Source: Anaeramoeba flamelloides
Lineage: Eukaryota > Metamonada > Anaeramoebidae
Length of the DNA stretch: 64,000 nucleotides
NCBI GenBank assembly: GCA_027625915.1
Contig: JANTQA010000026.1
Span: forward strand, 1,302,001 to 1,366,000
Reading direction: 5' to 3'
Below the pieces are notes generated by a model, which made no database searches, was not told the DNA's origin, and was given only the letters and a program-made list of their open reading frames with translations. Below are positions 22,050 through 33,583 of the stretch, piece after piece (position 1 is the stretch's first letter; each line of letters opens with the position of its first letter). A program made the translations under genes and the position numbers.

Positions 22050-23334
22050 TTTGAGAAGATTATCAAAAAAATTAATAATTGATATCTTTATAATATTTCT
22101 AATTATTTTATTTTAAAAAATAAAAAAACAACATGGAAAATTGAATGGTTTTTTTTTATTTTTTATTTTTTATTTATTTATTTTATTTTAAAAGTTTGGT
22201 AGAAAAATTAAACTCTTTTTCAAACAAAAGGGCACATCTCTTAAATCATCAATATTAAGGAATTTGATTTTTTATAAGATAATTACTTATTGGTAGTTTT
22301 CATTTTAATTATTCAATTTTTTTTTTTTATTTATGGATATTGAACTGTTGGGAAATAAAAACAAAATAAGATAAGAAGAAATCAATTTTGAAAATAATTT
22401 GCCAGTATAAAAATGGAAACAGTTTAAGTTTGATTTTAAATAGGTTAAATATAGGAATTTTGAAAGAACTTTATTGGATTGATGCATGGGAGCAAAGAAA
22501 AGAGAAATGAAGAAATAAAGAAAATAAATAAATATCAACAAAACACCCCGATGGATTACTGCTGAATATTTAAAATGAGAATTTAAAAGAGTTTAAATTT
22601 GGCGTTTAAAGAGTTATCAATAAAATATAAAGAACCTTTTCCAAATTCGCCTTGTTCAAATGTTTTTATTTATTTTATAATTTTGTTTTCTTTATAATTT
22701 ACAAAATGAGATTTCTCATTTCAAATAAAATGGAACATCAATTTTTAAGATATTTAATTTTAATGTTTACTGTTTTGTTTAAATGTGTTTTAAATATCCA
22801 GTTTAGTGCTATTTTTATGTTTTAAGTGTTTTTTTTATAATTTATAATGATACTATAAGTAATTTGATTCAGTTATGAATAATTCCTGAAATTTTATGTA
22901 TCTTTTTATTTGAAAAAGGGTTTATTTGATTTGAAAAAACATCCCAAAAATTTTTTCTTTTAATTTTAGTCAATACTTTTAAAAATTGGGAATTACAATA
23001 ATTTATTTCAAAATTATTGATTTTATAAGTCTATGTGATATTTTTAATAAACCAGATATAATATTAGAAATGATTATTATCTGGGATATGAACGCTTTAA
23101 CCACAAGTTATCCTTTTATAATCTAAATATAATCCATTTTCCGGTTAGTGTACTCTAGTTAGAGGGTCTGCGTTACTTGTGTTTAAAAGGTTTAATGAAT
23201 ATTAGAAGAAAAGAAGTATTTTGAAAATTTTAAAAATAAAAATTATTTTTTCACCTTTTAGTGTAACTTTTTGTTTTTTGTCATTTTGCATTTTTTTGAT
23301 ACATAATTTATTTGCCAAATTTTTTTTTTTATTG
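22050..23334. other. AT-rich intergenic stretch
   Basis: No gene recognised. Open frames here are Phe/Leu/Lys shadows of A/T runs. A short GC-richer patch at about 23145-23185 (GGGTCTGCGTTACTTG) has no extendable frame. Confidence 0.5.
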
Positions 23335-23640
23335 CAAGATCGATAGTCACTTGATAATAATGTGTTATTCTATTGTTACTGGAACAGTGAAAATGATTCT
23401 AGAAAAATCATATTGATTTATATTGGAATTATATTTGGATTTTCAATTGGAGATCAAAACCAACATTCTTGTTTTTTTTTTGAATATGTACCTACTAAGA
23501 ATTAGAGTTTTTCCAATTTTTAAGAAAATCTATTAGACTTATTAGCTTTCCTTGGTAAGGGTGTGTACTCTTCTATGATGTTTGTATTTCTACTTATTTC
23601 TGATTTTTTCTTCAAAGAACAATGATAAAAAATCATTGAT
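23335..23640 (+). repeat. Dispersed repeat RB, copy 1
   Basis: Matches 56690-57180 in the same orientation: TTGCAAGATCGATAGTCACT, TTTTTAAGAAAATCTATT and TTTATTTCTGATTTTTTCTT all have counterparts there. The other copy carries about 160 bp of additional DNA in the middle. Confidence 0.6.
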
Positions 23641-23642
23641 TA

Positions 23643-24840
23643 TTGAAAAAAAATTTTTGGTGTTTGAGGAAACAGAAATTTGAAAAATCAACAATAATTT
23701 TCAGAGATCCAAAAAAACAAACAACCCTTAAAATTTTTATTCTGTTCTTTAAGTTGTTTTTTTTTGCGATTAGAAACCTCAAGTCTGTTGAAAAAAAATT
23801 CTCCCATCGGTTAGGTTCGGAAAAGTTTTATAGTTTTTGGTCAATAATAATTTTGAAAAAGTGATCCACATTTTTAAAGAAAGGACTTTTACTAATGGGT
23901 TAAAAATTCAATTCTTTAAAGACGTTTTACATAGTCAACTATTATGTGAGTTGGGGATATTTGACTTTACTGAATCTGATTTCAAAAAAAATGATATTTG
24001 GATTAATAAGAAAATTACAGAATCTTTATTAATAAACCCACATTCACCAAGACTTATCTATAAAACTGAAGCAAAAATTGATTTGGTAAAGAATCACAAT
24101 TTACAAAAGAAAATTTAAATTAATTCAAAATTTAAAAATTTTGGGATTTGATAAATTAATAAAACTTCTTCCCTTTAGAGAAAAAGAAACAGAAAACATT
24201 AATTGGAAATCTCGAAAAACTTAAAAGAATTAGAATCTGAACTCGAAAATTACCGAATTAAAAAATTAAAAAATAGTCCAAGTTGGAAAGTACAAAATTG
24301 TTTGAAAATAATTTTGATATAGGGAAATACTAACAAACAGCAAAAATATTTAAAATGGGAGGGTTCAACTTCTATTCTAAAGTTAAGAAATTATACAAAT
24401 TAACTTAATAGATATTATTATTTTATGTGCATAAATAAATCACAATTTTGTCAATTGTGTAAAAAATTAAACAATTTAGATGTCATTGAAGATTTGGATC
24501 ATTTTTTCTGGAACTGCCCAGCCTATGAAAATAATCGTAAAATCGGGATTTCTGAATTAGAAAAAAACAATTTTTCACTTATTTTAAATAATAATAATCT
24601 TTTTAAAATTATTAATAAAAAAGATTCAAGATCTTTATTAGCTCTAGTAGATAATAAAACTATGTTTGAATCTTTTATACAATTTCTAAATTCAAGTTTA
24701 GGAATTTGGGAAGTGCCTAGGTTTTTTTTACTTTGAGAAATAAACCGAAAATTATATAAATTTTCGTTTTATTTCTCAAATTAAAAAAAACCTAACGGCA
24801 AACAAGAGGAATTCTAAACTCCTCCCTTAAATTACAATAA
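23643..24840 (+). mobile_element. LINE-type retrotransposon fragment with nested hairpin
   Basis: A chain of open frames broken by several stops and frameshifts. One at 23837-24118 includes NINKKITESLLINPHSPR-like sequence; another at 24425-24736 has FCQLCKKL (C-x2-C) and then DHFFWNCPAYENNRK, the zinc-knuckle-like end typical of non-LTR elements after the reverse transcriptase. The frame ends FIQFLNSSLGIWEVP, parallel to 1728-2156 and 63084-63314. The final codons are interrupted by an 83-bp palindrome (24715-24797). The 3' trailer resumes beyond it: GGC, then a stem-loop (AGAGGAATT / AACTCCTC), CCCTTAAA and A-rich sequence, as in the copy at 63062. No reverse-transcriptase motif is readable. 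Dead copy. Confidence 0.6.
24715..24797. mobile_element. Single hairpin element inserted in a LINE 3' end
   Basis: Runs from CCTAGGTTTTTTTT through arms TTTGAGAAATAAAcCGAAAA / TTTTCGtTTTATTTCTCAAA to AAAAAAAACCTAACGG. It is the same type as the units at 4304-4381 and 2782-2861. The sequence before it (GTGCC) and after it (GGCAAAC..GAGG) lines up with continuous sequence in the LINE copy at 63062-63110, so the palindrome is an insertion. Confidence 0.7.
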
Positions 24841-26427
24841 AAAAAAAGTTTTATAGTTTTTGTAAAATTTACAAATTCCTTACAAAAATATGTACCTCAA
24901 TTTTTGTGTATATGTTTTTGTTGTGAATTTTTTTTTTAAGATTTGAAATTGTCACATTAGTGAACTCTGAAATCTGAAACCTCAAATAATTTTGGTTTTA
25001 AACCAAAAAGAAAGTTCGTCTTGGTTCTTTTTTTTGAAAAATCTTTTGTTCTTTGCAAAATTTTTATTTTTCTTATAAAGGCTTATTTCTGTGTTTAAAT
25101 CAGACAGTTGAAATTTTTGGAAGGTGAAATCTTTTTAACAGGTTTTTTTGTTTTAAAAGAAACCAAAAGAAAGGATCTTGGTGGTGATATTAAAAAAAAA
25201 AAATCTTTTCGAAAGAGAAAATGATTTCAAGTCTTTTGCAACTTGCAATCGAGAAATAATTCAGATTGTTTTGAGAAAACTTAGAGAAACAAAAACAAAG
25301 CTTTAAAATTAGGTTTGTATGGTGTTGTCTATTCTTGTAATTGGAGTTATGTGTCGGAAATCGAACAGCGAAAAGTCACCTCTTTTTCAAGGTAAGTTAA
25401 ATAAAAAAATAAAAAAAACCTTGGTAAAATTTTTGCGAAAGCGTTTTCTTTGGGTAACATTGTGAAATCGTTGTCGAGGATCTAGTGTTCAGAAGTAACC
25501 AACAAATTAAAAATAAAAAAAAATTTTTTGAAGAATGTATAAAATTGGAAAAATGAAAAAACTGGTGATTAAATTTCAAATAAATAAATAACAAACAGTA
25601 TTGACAAATTGTTTTTTGAAATGAAAAATACACCATTTACACTTCAACTGATGATAACAAACCCCAACTAATTCCTCTTTTTCTTCTGAACATCAAAATT
25701 TCAAAGTGAATGTCAATTTTTTAGAATGTTAAAAATTGTGATATTTTTAGAAAAAAACCCGAATAAAATTTGGATCAACTAAAAGTCATTATTCTAAATC
25801 CCAAATTCTATCAGTCATCAATTCCAGGATTAAACAATTTTTATTTAGGAACAGTTTAACGAATAAATAAAGAGGTAAAACAAAATAATTTTAAAAAAAG
25901 TTGGTGATTCATATTTTTCTTCAGTAAAATGAAACCAAATTGTTTTTGATATTTTTAAAGAAGAACGATAAACTAAGAAAGTAAAAATAACAGCAACAAA
26001 CGCAGAACAAATTTCAAGAAAAAATTTGAGACAAATTTATTATTCATCAACAAAAACTCAAAATGAGCAATTGGTCAAGATCTAAAATACATCCAACCTA
26101 AAGGCAGAGGTGAATTCATTTTTCAAAAGAGAAACCTTTTCATAACTTTTGAAAAAACAGAATTCCTACAAATGTATCATCACTCTCGATTTTTGGAATG
26201 TAATTATTCATATCAATAATATTTCAAATCTAGACTTAGTTCCATAAAAACGTCGGTGAACACTTGGTATTTTGTTCAAATTGACAGATTAAAAACAAAA
26301 AAAATCATTTTTTTTTCAAATTATTCCTGAAATTTTGCTTTTCAAAAAAAGAAAAAACTAAATCAAAAACATTTTTTTGATCATTTTTCACAATTTTCTT
26401 ATTACTTTCAATAACTTCCTTGTTTAA
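24841..26427. other. Intergenic stretch upstream of the FHA-AAA gene
   Basis: No confident gene. At 25319-25391 an ATG-led stretch (MVLSILVIGVMCRKSN...) ends at a strong GTAAGT donor and could be a first exon, but no in-phase second exon was found. A GC-richer patch follows at 25430-25500. Confidence 0.45.
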
Positions 26428-29400
26428 ATGGAAACATCAAACAAAACACACATACCAATCGAAGTCCAAACACAAACACAAACACAAACACAAACACAAA
26501 CACAAAAATGCACAATTACAAAAAAATACGGATCTAGTGTCTTTACTTGTAATACTGATCGATCTTTCCAAAACCAAAACCAAGAAGAATTTGGATTTAA
26601 AAAAAGATTTTTCCAAAACGTGACTACTAAAAACGAATCTGTGAGGGCGCTGTCGAGTATTTTGAACAAAACACAGCCACTTCAACAAAAAAAAAAGACT
26701 TTTTCAAGATATGCAAATCTTTTTTCCTTATTTGGATCAAGGTCCAGAATCCCGATTTATGAGCTACCATTTGAATTCGGGAGTTCCAGTGGGTGTAATT
26801 CGAGAATATTCGGAAGAAATGGAGAATTCAGTCTATCGCTGGCCAAAATCTTGATTGACAAGATAACGAAACTGAGGTATCTCAGAGTGCATGGCAAAAC
26901 AGGCAAGGTGCTTTTAAATGGGGGGAGGTTAGCGCACGGTCACAAAATCATCTTAAAGGATGGGGACAACATTGAATTTGTTGGCAAGTTTGGCAAGCGT
27001 TATTCTTTCATTTTTTTAACTGAAGAATTTTTGATCAACAGACAAAACAAATTAAAACAAAAGTCAAGCTTACAAAGCCAAAACCAAAACCAAAACCAAA
27101 AACAAAACCAAAACCAAAAGCAAAACGAAAAGCACTTTAACGAATGTTCGTCGTTCCAAAAATATTTCCACGTTTTGCCATTAAAACAAAAATTTTCGCG
27201 AGGGATCCTATTGAACAAATTTCGTTTGACTCATCAAATGATGATAAACAAAGACAAAAATTTCAAGTTCTCTTCAATTGAATACCCACTCGATCAAACA
27301 TTAACAAAGCTATTAAAAATGAACTTCCAGACATATTTAAATGAATTACCATCATCAACACCAAAGCAAAATAGCAAATCAAGTTTTAATTTCCAAACAA
27401 GAAAAGAAGGTAGAAAACTTTTATTAACAGGGCCACTCTCTTCCATGTTTTTAATTGAAAAAATTAGTAAGGCGTTAGCTAATGAGTTAGGTTTAAAATA
27501 TTTTGTTTTTGATTTTTTAGAAATGTTGCCACTTTTAAAGGTTTTTAAAACAATAATTAAAAACAAGCAAACTGGGCCAACAACAGAAACAAAGCAAAAA
27601 AACCAAAACCAAAACCAACAACAAGAACAAGAACAAGAACAAGAGACAAACCAAAAATTCCAAAAACAAAATCTTAAAAATGGAGATAGAATTTTATATG
27701 TTGGTCCAAATTTCCAAAATATTGAAACAGATCAACTTATAAAATCACTTTCTCTTAAATGGAAACAAAAAAAAGGTAACAACAACAACAATAATAATAA
27801 TAATCAACCCAAGCCCATTTTATCTGTACCAAAACCGGGCTCTTTTGGAAAGGTTGTAATGACATTTGATGAAGGATCAGCTTATTCGTCACCCTATGTT
27901 GGCGTTGAATTTGATCAGCCATTATCACAGACCGGATCTAATCAAACCATTTCAAATAAGAATAAAAGAAAAGGCTTTTTTGTTAAAAAATCCGAGATAA
28001 TCAAATTAGATGAAAATGTCGATCAAGATCATCCAGCTATCTTGTGCCAGGAATTGTTCTTGATTTTAAAAAAAATAAATGAACCTTTTCTTTTATTTAT
28101 TCCAAAAATTGATCAAACCTTATTTTATTCATATCATATTATGGAATATTTAAAATCTGGAATAAATGATTTAATTGAAAGTAACCCCAATGCGTTTATA
28201 ATTAGTGGCCTTGAAATTGGAAATAATAAGCTTTCTCGATCTGAATCTTTTTCCTTAATGAAAACACTTCAAAAAAATAAATTCCAAAAACAAGAGCAAC
28301 AGCAGCAGCAGCAGAAACAACAAATGTCATCGAAATTAGAAATCCAATCGGAACAGCAGTTTAAACATCAAAAAAGAATGAGACAACAGCGACAAGAACA
28401 ATTAAATTTAATGAACAATGAAGAGAAAATAGAATACTTTAATAAAAAATTAGAACTGTTGAATAATAACGAGACTTTATCCCCAATCAAAAAATTAACA
28501 GACAAAATAGTTTTTAATCGAAATAAACAAAAAATCAATTTTCTATCCACATTTCTTGGGCAAACAATTCGGATTAGAAAACCAAAAAAAAAAGAGCAAA
28601 TTGAAAAATGGGAAAAATGTATAAAGACAGACCAAAAAAGTAATCTGATCAACAAAAATTGTTCATTAATGAAATTTATTTGTAAAAAGTTGAAAGTTTC
28701 AATCAAATTAAAGCACATAAATTCAAATCTTTTTGCTTTGAAAAGATATAATTATGAAGAAATGAATTCTATAATAGGCAATTCAATGACGCACAAGGTT
28801 CAAAAAATTTTTTTACACAATAATAACAATTCGAATAAGAATACCACTGATGAAATTGTTTTGGAAAATGATGATTTAATTTATGGGATTAATTTATTTC
28901 ATAAAATAAATGATTTTGAAGTACAAAAGTGCGAAAAAAAGGATCAGAATCTTAATTCAAAAATGGACATTGAAAATGAAAATGAAAATGAAAATGAAAA
29001 GGAATCAAAAACCGGAAAAAAACAGCACAGCGCGCACAGAGAGGGAAGAGGAAAAAAAGAGGAAAAGGAAATAATTAAACAATTATTAGAAAAAAAAAAC
29101 AAGAAAAAAAACTTACAATTGACAACAATCGAAGAAAATCTTTACAATCAAATAGTTGTTTCAAAAGACGCAACAAAAACTAAATTTAAAGATATCGGTG
29201 GGGCGAAAAGAATTAAGACGCAAATTAAAGAACAAATAATCTATCCATTTAAAAGGCCAGAATTATTTCATAATTATAAATTATTACAAAAAAAGAACTT
29301 TAAAGGACTTTTATTATATGGTCCACCGGGAACTGGGAAAACAATGATAGCACAAGCAATTGCATCAAAAACCGAATCTACTTTTTTGCGTGTACGCCCC

Positions 29401-30171
29401 GGGCTATTTAGTTCTAAATGGTATGGCGCCACAGAGAAAAATGTTGAAGGCATATTTTCACTTGCAAAAAAATTATCACCTTCAATAATCTTTATAGATG
29501 AAGTTGATTCAATATTATCTAAAAGGTTAAGCAATGGGAATCTTGAAAATGAAACCTCACGGAGAATTAAGAATTTATTTATGCAATTATGGGAAGGCAT
29601 CGCAAGTAATGATAATGAAAATGGAAACAATAAAATCTTAGTGATTGGTGCAACAAATAGGCCCTATGATTTAGATGAAGCAATCTTGAGAAGATTTGAA
29701 AAAAAGGTGCACGTAAATTTACCAGATTTATCTGAAAGGAAAAATATTCTGAAAAAGCTTTTATTTAAAAATAACCTGATTTCAGATAATTTTAATATGA
29801 ACGAATTGGCTTTATTGACAAAGGGATTTACGGGATCCGATCTAAAAAATTTAATTAACGCTTCATCTTATTATCCTATTTATGAACAATTGTGTTTGGA
29901 AAATTCTAACATTACTTCTTTAAATAACACTTTTGGGAACACAAATCTTACACTTTTTGATAAGAAAAACATTAACTCATCGTTAACCAACAAAAAGAAT
30001 TCACAAATTAAATTACGAAAATTGCAATTGCAAGATTTTAAAAATAGTCTTGAAAAAATTAAAAGTTCCATAAATATTAATTCTTTAGATTTTAAGCAAT
30101 TAAACAAATGGCATTTGGATTACTCAAAATCTAATATTTCAATTAAAAATAATTTTCAAAGATATTTCTAA
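26428..30171 (+). CDS. FHA-domain AAA+ ATPase (plant FHA-AAA / Msp1-katanin clade type)
   Basis: An intronless 1247-aa protein. It opens with Gln-Thr repeats. An FHA-like phosphothreonine-binding domain follows (about 108-197: GCNSRIFGRNGEFSL, LRVHGKTGKVLLNGGRL). A degenerate first AAA module (about 328-375, LLLTGPLSSMFLIEKISKAL) lacks a Walker A lysine. Next are GDRILYVGP and GSFGKVVMTFDEGSAYSS..VGVEFDQPL (about 418-500). The active AAA domain has GPPGTGKT (965-972), IIFIDEVDS (about 1019-1027), GATNRP (1074-1079), an RR pair in ILRRF (about 1086-1090) and GFTGSDLKNL (near 1130). This order matches plant FHA-AAA proteins such as the At1g02890/At4g02480 type, whose catalytic domain resembles Msp1/ATAD1, spastin and katanin. 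Substrates are unknown; an ATP-driven unfoldase or membrane-protein extractor is inferred. Low-complexity Gln, Asn and Glu-Asn runs interrupt the middle. The start is the ATG nearest the reading frame's 5' limit; no better one is visible. Confidence 0.92.
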   Translation: METSNKTHIPIEVQTQTQTQTQTQTQKCTITKKYGSSVFTCNTDRSFQNQNQEEFGFKKRFFQNVTTKNESVRALSSILNKTQPLQQKKKTFSRYANLFSLFGSRSRIPIYELPFEFGSSSGCNSRIFGRNGEFSLSLAKILIDKITKLRYLRVHGKTGKVLLNGGRLAHGHKIILKDGDNIEFVGKFGKRYSFIFLTEEFLINRQNKLKQKSSLQSQNQNQNQKQNQNQKQNEKHFNECSSFQKYFHVLPLKQKFSRGILLNKFRLTHQMMINKDKNFKFSSIEYPLDQTLTKLLKMNFQTYLNELPSSTPKQNSKSSFNFQTRKEGRKLLLTGPLSSMFLIEKISKALANELGLKYFVFDFLEMLPLLKVFKTIIKNKQTGPTTETKQKNQNQNQQQEQEQEQETNQKFQKQNLKNGDRILYVGPNFQNIETDQLIKSLSLKWKQKKGNNNNNNNNNQPKPILSVPKPGSFGKVVMTFDEGSAYSSPYVGVEFDQPLSQTGSNQTISNKNKRKGFFVKKSEIIKLDENVDQDHPAILCQELFLILKKINEPFLLFIPKIDQTLFYSYHIMEYLKSGINDLIESNPNAFIISGLEIGNNKLSRSESFSLMKTLQKNKFQKQEQQQQQQKQQMSSKLEIQSEQQFKHQKRMRQQRQEQLNLMNNEEKIEYFNKKLELLNNNETLSPIKKLTDKIVFNRNKQKINFLSTFLGQTIRIRKPKKKEQIEKWEKCIKTDQKSNLINKNCSLMKFICKKLKVSIKLKHINSNLFALKRYNYEEMNSIIGNSMTHKVQKIFLHNNNNSNKNTTDEIVLENDDLIYGINLFHKINDFEVQKCEKKDQNLNSKMDIENENENENEKESKTGKKQHSAHREGRGKKEEKEIIKQLLEKKNKKKNLQLTTIEENLYNQIVVSKDATKTKFKDIGGAKRIKTQIKEQIIYPFKRPELFHNYKLLQKKNFKGLLLYGPPGTGKTMIAQAIASKTESTFLRVRPGLFSSKWYGATEKNVEGIFSLAKKLSPSIIFIDEVDSILSKRLSNGNLENETSRRIKNLFMQLWEGIASNDNENGNNKILVIGATNRPYDLDEAILRRFEKKVHVNLPDLSERKNILKKLLFKNNLISDNFNMNELALLTKGFTGSDLKNLINASSYYPIYEQLCLENSNITSLNNTFGNTNLTLFDKKNINSSLTNKKNSQIKLRKLQLQDFKNSLEKIKSSININSLDFKQLNKWHLDYSKSNISIKNNFQRYF

Positions 30172-30208
30172 TATTATTATTATCATTTTTTATTGATTTG
30201 ATTTACAA

Positions 30209-30260
<52 letters not shown>

Positions 30261-31014
30261 CATATTATTAAAATTAGTTTTTATTAAAATTTTATATTTC
30301 TATTTTATATATTTATAACAACATGCTTTTTTTATAAACGAGGAAAAAAATAGCATTAATAATTAAAGTAATGTATTTTTTTTTTTTAAAAAAATACCAA
30401 TCAAATAGAAATGTTTTTATATTAATAATATTTATCAAATAACTACATATTCATTCAATTGATAAAATAATTCTAATTTAGTATTAATATTATTATTTTG
30501 TAAATTTAGGAAAAAAAAATTAGAATTAAATATATATCTGGCTTCCTTTTGAAAACAAATAAAAAAATGTTTTAATTTTATAAAACTCAAATTATTATTA
30601 CCTTTTTTTATTAAAATATACATTTAAACTGATTTTTTTTTAAAAAAATAAAATTTGAAAAATTTATTATTTTATTGTAATTTTAAAAATTCATACTTTT
30701 ATTTTTATTTATTTTGAATAACCAAAGAATATTTATTAGAATCAAATAGAAAAAAAAAATTATCAAAAATATTTAACAAAAACCTATTTAAAAAAGTTTA
30801 TCATAGAAAAATTACTAAGAAGATATTTAATCTGACAATCAAAATTATGAAATTTATTATTATTATTGTTATTTTTACATCAAAGCACTGGTTATCATAA
30901 AACTTAATATAATAAAAAAAACCTATAATAAATAATTGAAAATAAAAAATACTCAAAACAGTATAAAAAATATATATTTAAATATGAGTAACTAGGGACA
31001 CACCCTTGGTGGCA
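30172..31014. other. 3' flank of the FHA-AAA gene with (TA)n tract
   Basis: Includes an uninterrupted TA microsatellite at about 30214-30259. The rest is A/T-rich with no gene. Confidence 0.7.
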
Positions 31015-31345
31015 GTGGAGTCTAGTGTACATTTTTTTCAAGGATTCTTAAGAATTGAGAAAATCAAAGATTTAACTCAATTCTTTTAAATTATGGAAAA
31101 TATAATGGCGCTTTTCTTGAGGTTTTTTTTTTGTTTCTGAAGTTTTCTAGGTTTTTTTTTCCAAATAAATAGAAAACTCAAGAAAACCTAATGACACTTT
31201 TTTTTTTTGATTTAGGAAATAAAAAGAAATTTTAAGAGATTTTCTTTTGAATTCTTAAATTAAAGAAAAGTAAATTCCAATTTTGTAAGATTTGAAAGAA
31301 TTTGATAAAATTTTTGATTTTACTCAACTCTTTCGAATTTTGGAA
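31015..31345. repeat. Hairpin cluster 3
   Basis: Three or four palindromic units. The first (about 31040-31100) has AAGAATTGAGAAAATC / GATTTAACTCAATTCTTTT. The second (about 31110-31186) has TTTTCTTGAGG / CTCAAGAAAACC. The third (about 31195-31266) has AGGAAATAAAAAG..CTTTTGAATTCTT. The fourth (about 31280-31345) has GAAAGAATTTGATAAAATT / GATTTTACTCAACTCTTTC. Unit types alternate as in clusters 1 and 2, but the borders are more degraded (CCTAATGACAC). Confidence 0.7.
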
Positions 31346-31637
31346 AACATAAAGATAATGAATAAAAATTTAATTTTGTAATATAAATTATATTATTATT
31401 TGTATTATTAACATATTTTAATTATTATTATTATTATTATTATTTTATTTTGATAAATTTACGTTAATTTATAGTTTTCCTCAATAAAAATTTACTACAA
31501 TTAAGGAAATATATATAAAGTTTTGGAATAGATTATCAAACGTATTTTTTTCAATCTATTCAACCAATTTTAACTATTATATAGTTAGTGTTTTTTTTTT
31601 CTAAATTCTTTCCAATCTTTTTCATCTTCTTAACTAT

Positions 31638-31672
<35 letters not shown>

Positions 31673-32148
31673 TAAATTTAATGAAAAAAATGTTTGAAAC
31701 CACCCACATTATCTTTAAGAAAATTAAAGTTTTTTTTTTTTCCATTAAATCAATATATTTACCCAAAAAAAAATAAAAACTTATTAAATCAACAATTTTT
31801 TATTCCTTAACAACTTGAGAAATATTGTAATTAGCTGTTCTAATGAAATGGATCCCAAATTTTTTTTAACATTATTGTTTTTTTAAATTTATACTTTGTT
31901 CAGGTATTTCTTTTATAAAAATCAATTCAAATAAAATGTTGATTCTTTCTCTTTTTCTGAACAATTTCATTTTGTTTGATTCTTTAAAAAAATGAATCAT
32001 TACTTTTTGACTTGTAATTTGAGTGAAATAGTATTTAGTTTCGAATAAAAACTAGGGATAAGACAAAAGATATAATTATCTTTAATTTAGACAAGTTTCT
32101 TTTTATTATCACATTTTAATAACAGCAAATCTTTCAAAATATTGGATA
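31346..32148. other. AT-rich spacer
   Basis: No gene. Contains a T run of about 29 at 31640-31668 and ATT repeats near 31420-31445. Confidence 0.5.
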
Positions 32149-32351
32149 CAATCAGTATATCTTTAAGAAACAAACTTTCAATCAGAAATAATGAACAAAA
32201 AAAACCTCAAATTAAAGCATATTTTTTTGAATTTTTTTTTTATTCAAATTATTTCAATAGAAGTTAAATTATGTGCCTTAATTTGAGTTTTTTTTTATGT
32301 TGCTTAAAATTGGTTGAAAGTTTGTGTCTTAAAAGTGGAACTGGCTGAAGT
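32149..32351. mobile_element. CAGTCAGTT MITE, copy 2
   Basis: Left end CAATCAGTATATCTTTAAG, right end CTTAAAAGTGGAACTGGCTG, about 200 bp, flanked by TA on both sides. More eroded than the copy at 38093-38290. Confidence 0.65.
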
Positions 32352-33583
32352 ATAAATTAAAATCTTTTATTAGAAATCATTCCAAAAATTATATAACTTC
32401 ATCGATAGCCAATTTATGTTGGAATTATATGCAAAAGATATTAGTATGCCATGCCTCAAAAGACTCTATAATAATCTAATATAAATCTTATTGAACAATA
32501 AAATATTGAATTTTTTACTAATGACCACAATTAAATAATGTTCAATTTTTGGAATTTTTTATTATTAAACTCCCTTTCAAAATCATTGATTCACTAAAAA
32601 TCAAATTTTGAAAATAAAAATTTTTATTATTTGAAATTATCTATTATAATAAAATAATTACTATTTTAAAATCCAGTACTATACTTTAGAAATATTTTTT
32701 TTTCATCTAAAAATAAAATAAAAAAAAGTAAAAAAAAAAATTGGGTCATTTATTATGAAATTTAGTTTACATTACTTTGACAAATCGAAAGAAAATATGA
32801 CTCTAAATAATAGTATTCCAGTTTTTAAAAACCAATATTTGGAATATCCAATAGTAAATATTTTTTTTAAAAGATTTGTTTAATAATCATTAACATAGAA
32901 CACCTTAAAGAATGAGTCTTTAATTTTTTCTTTTCTACCAATCCAGCTGTATTTTCAATATATTAACAACATTTCAGAAATTATATGTCTAAAAGTAACT
33001 TATGTTAATTCCTTCCTATTTTTCTATAAGGTTGATTGTTTTAGTAACTAATATAATTTTTGAGACAAATTTAAGAAAGATATTTGTCAACTTAGAAGTC
33101 TGTAATACTGATCATTTATACTTTTAATTTATCTTGAAGTATAACTTTGTCTCTGGAACTTTCTGGGTATTTTACTTATACAAAGATCATTTAAAATTTG
33201 TTTAGAAAAAAATTGGATATCATTTATCGAATCAAATTTTTAGGGCCATATAAACCATGGAAAATTGATATGATTTCTCTTAAGTAACTTATTTTAATTC
33301 AAGAATTCTCCCTGGGAGATATAATTATCTTGTTTTAATTGCATTTGATTTGTTTGATAAGTAATCTTGAAGATATTCAGAGTATTTGAAGAAGGTTCGT
33401 TAGAACCTATTACCAATCAAGATGTTTTCAAAAAAGGTCAAAAATTGGTCTAAACAAGTTTTCAACTTTATAATCGATCTCTTTGAAAAGTTTTTTAAAA
33501 CAACTTTCTGTGATTTGTTTGTGAATTTTTGCTTTGATTACTTTTTCATTTTTTGAATATTTCTGTTTTATAAATTGTTATTA
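32352..33583. other. Intergenic stretch with dispersed repeat RC
   Basis: At 32555-32790 is a copy of repeat RC, also at 53525-53725 (+) and 62880-63060 (-). Shared landmarks are TTTCAAAATCATTG, TTATCTATTAT, CATCTAAAAATAAAAT and CATTTATTATGAAATTTAG. The remaining bases show no gene. The Abitram-like gene begins at 33584, so its promoter should lie in the last few hundred bases; no motif stands out. Confidence 0.55.

Noticed and set aside
25319-25391. ATG-led stretch MVLSILVIGVMCRKSN ending at a GTAAGT donor, a possible first exon
   Set aside because: The only nearby in-phase acceptor leads to a stop after about 15 codons, and no protein family is recognisable.
26437-30107. Several minus-strand frames of 70-118 codons
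   Set aside because: All are antisense shadows of the FHA-AAA gene.
30214-30259. TA tract as a possible replication or telomere-related element
   Set aside because: An ordinary microsatellite; several occur in the window.
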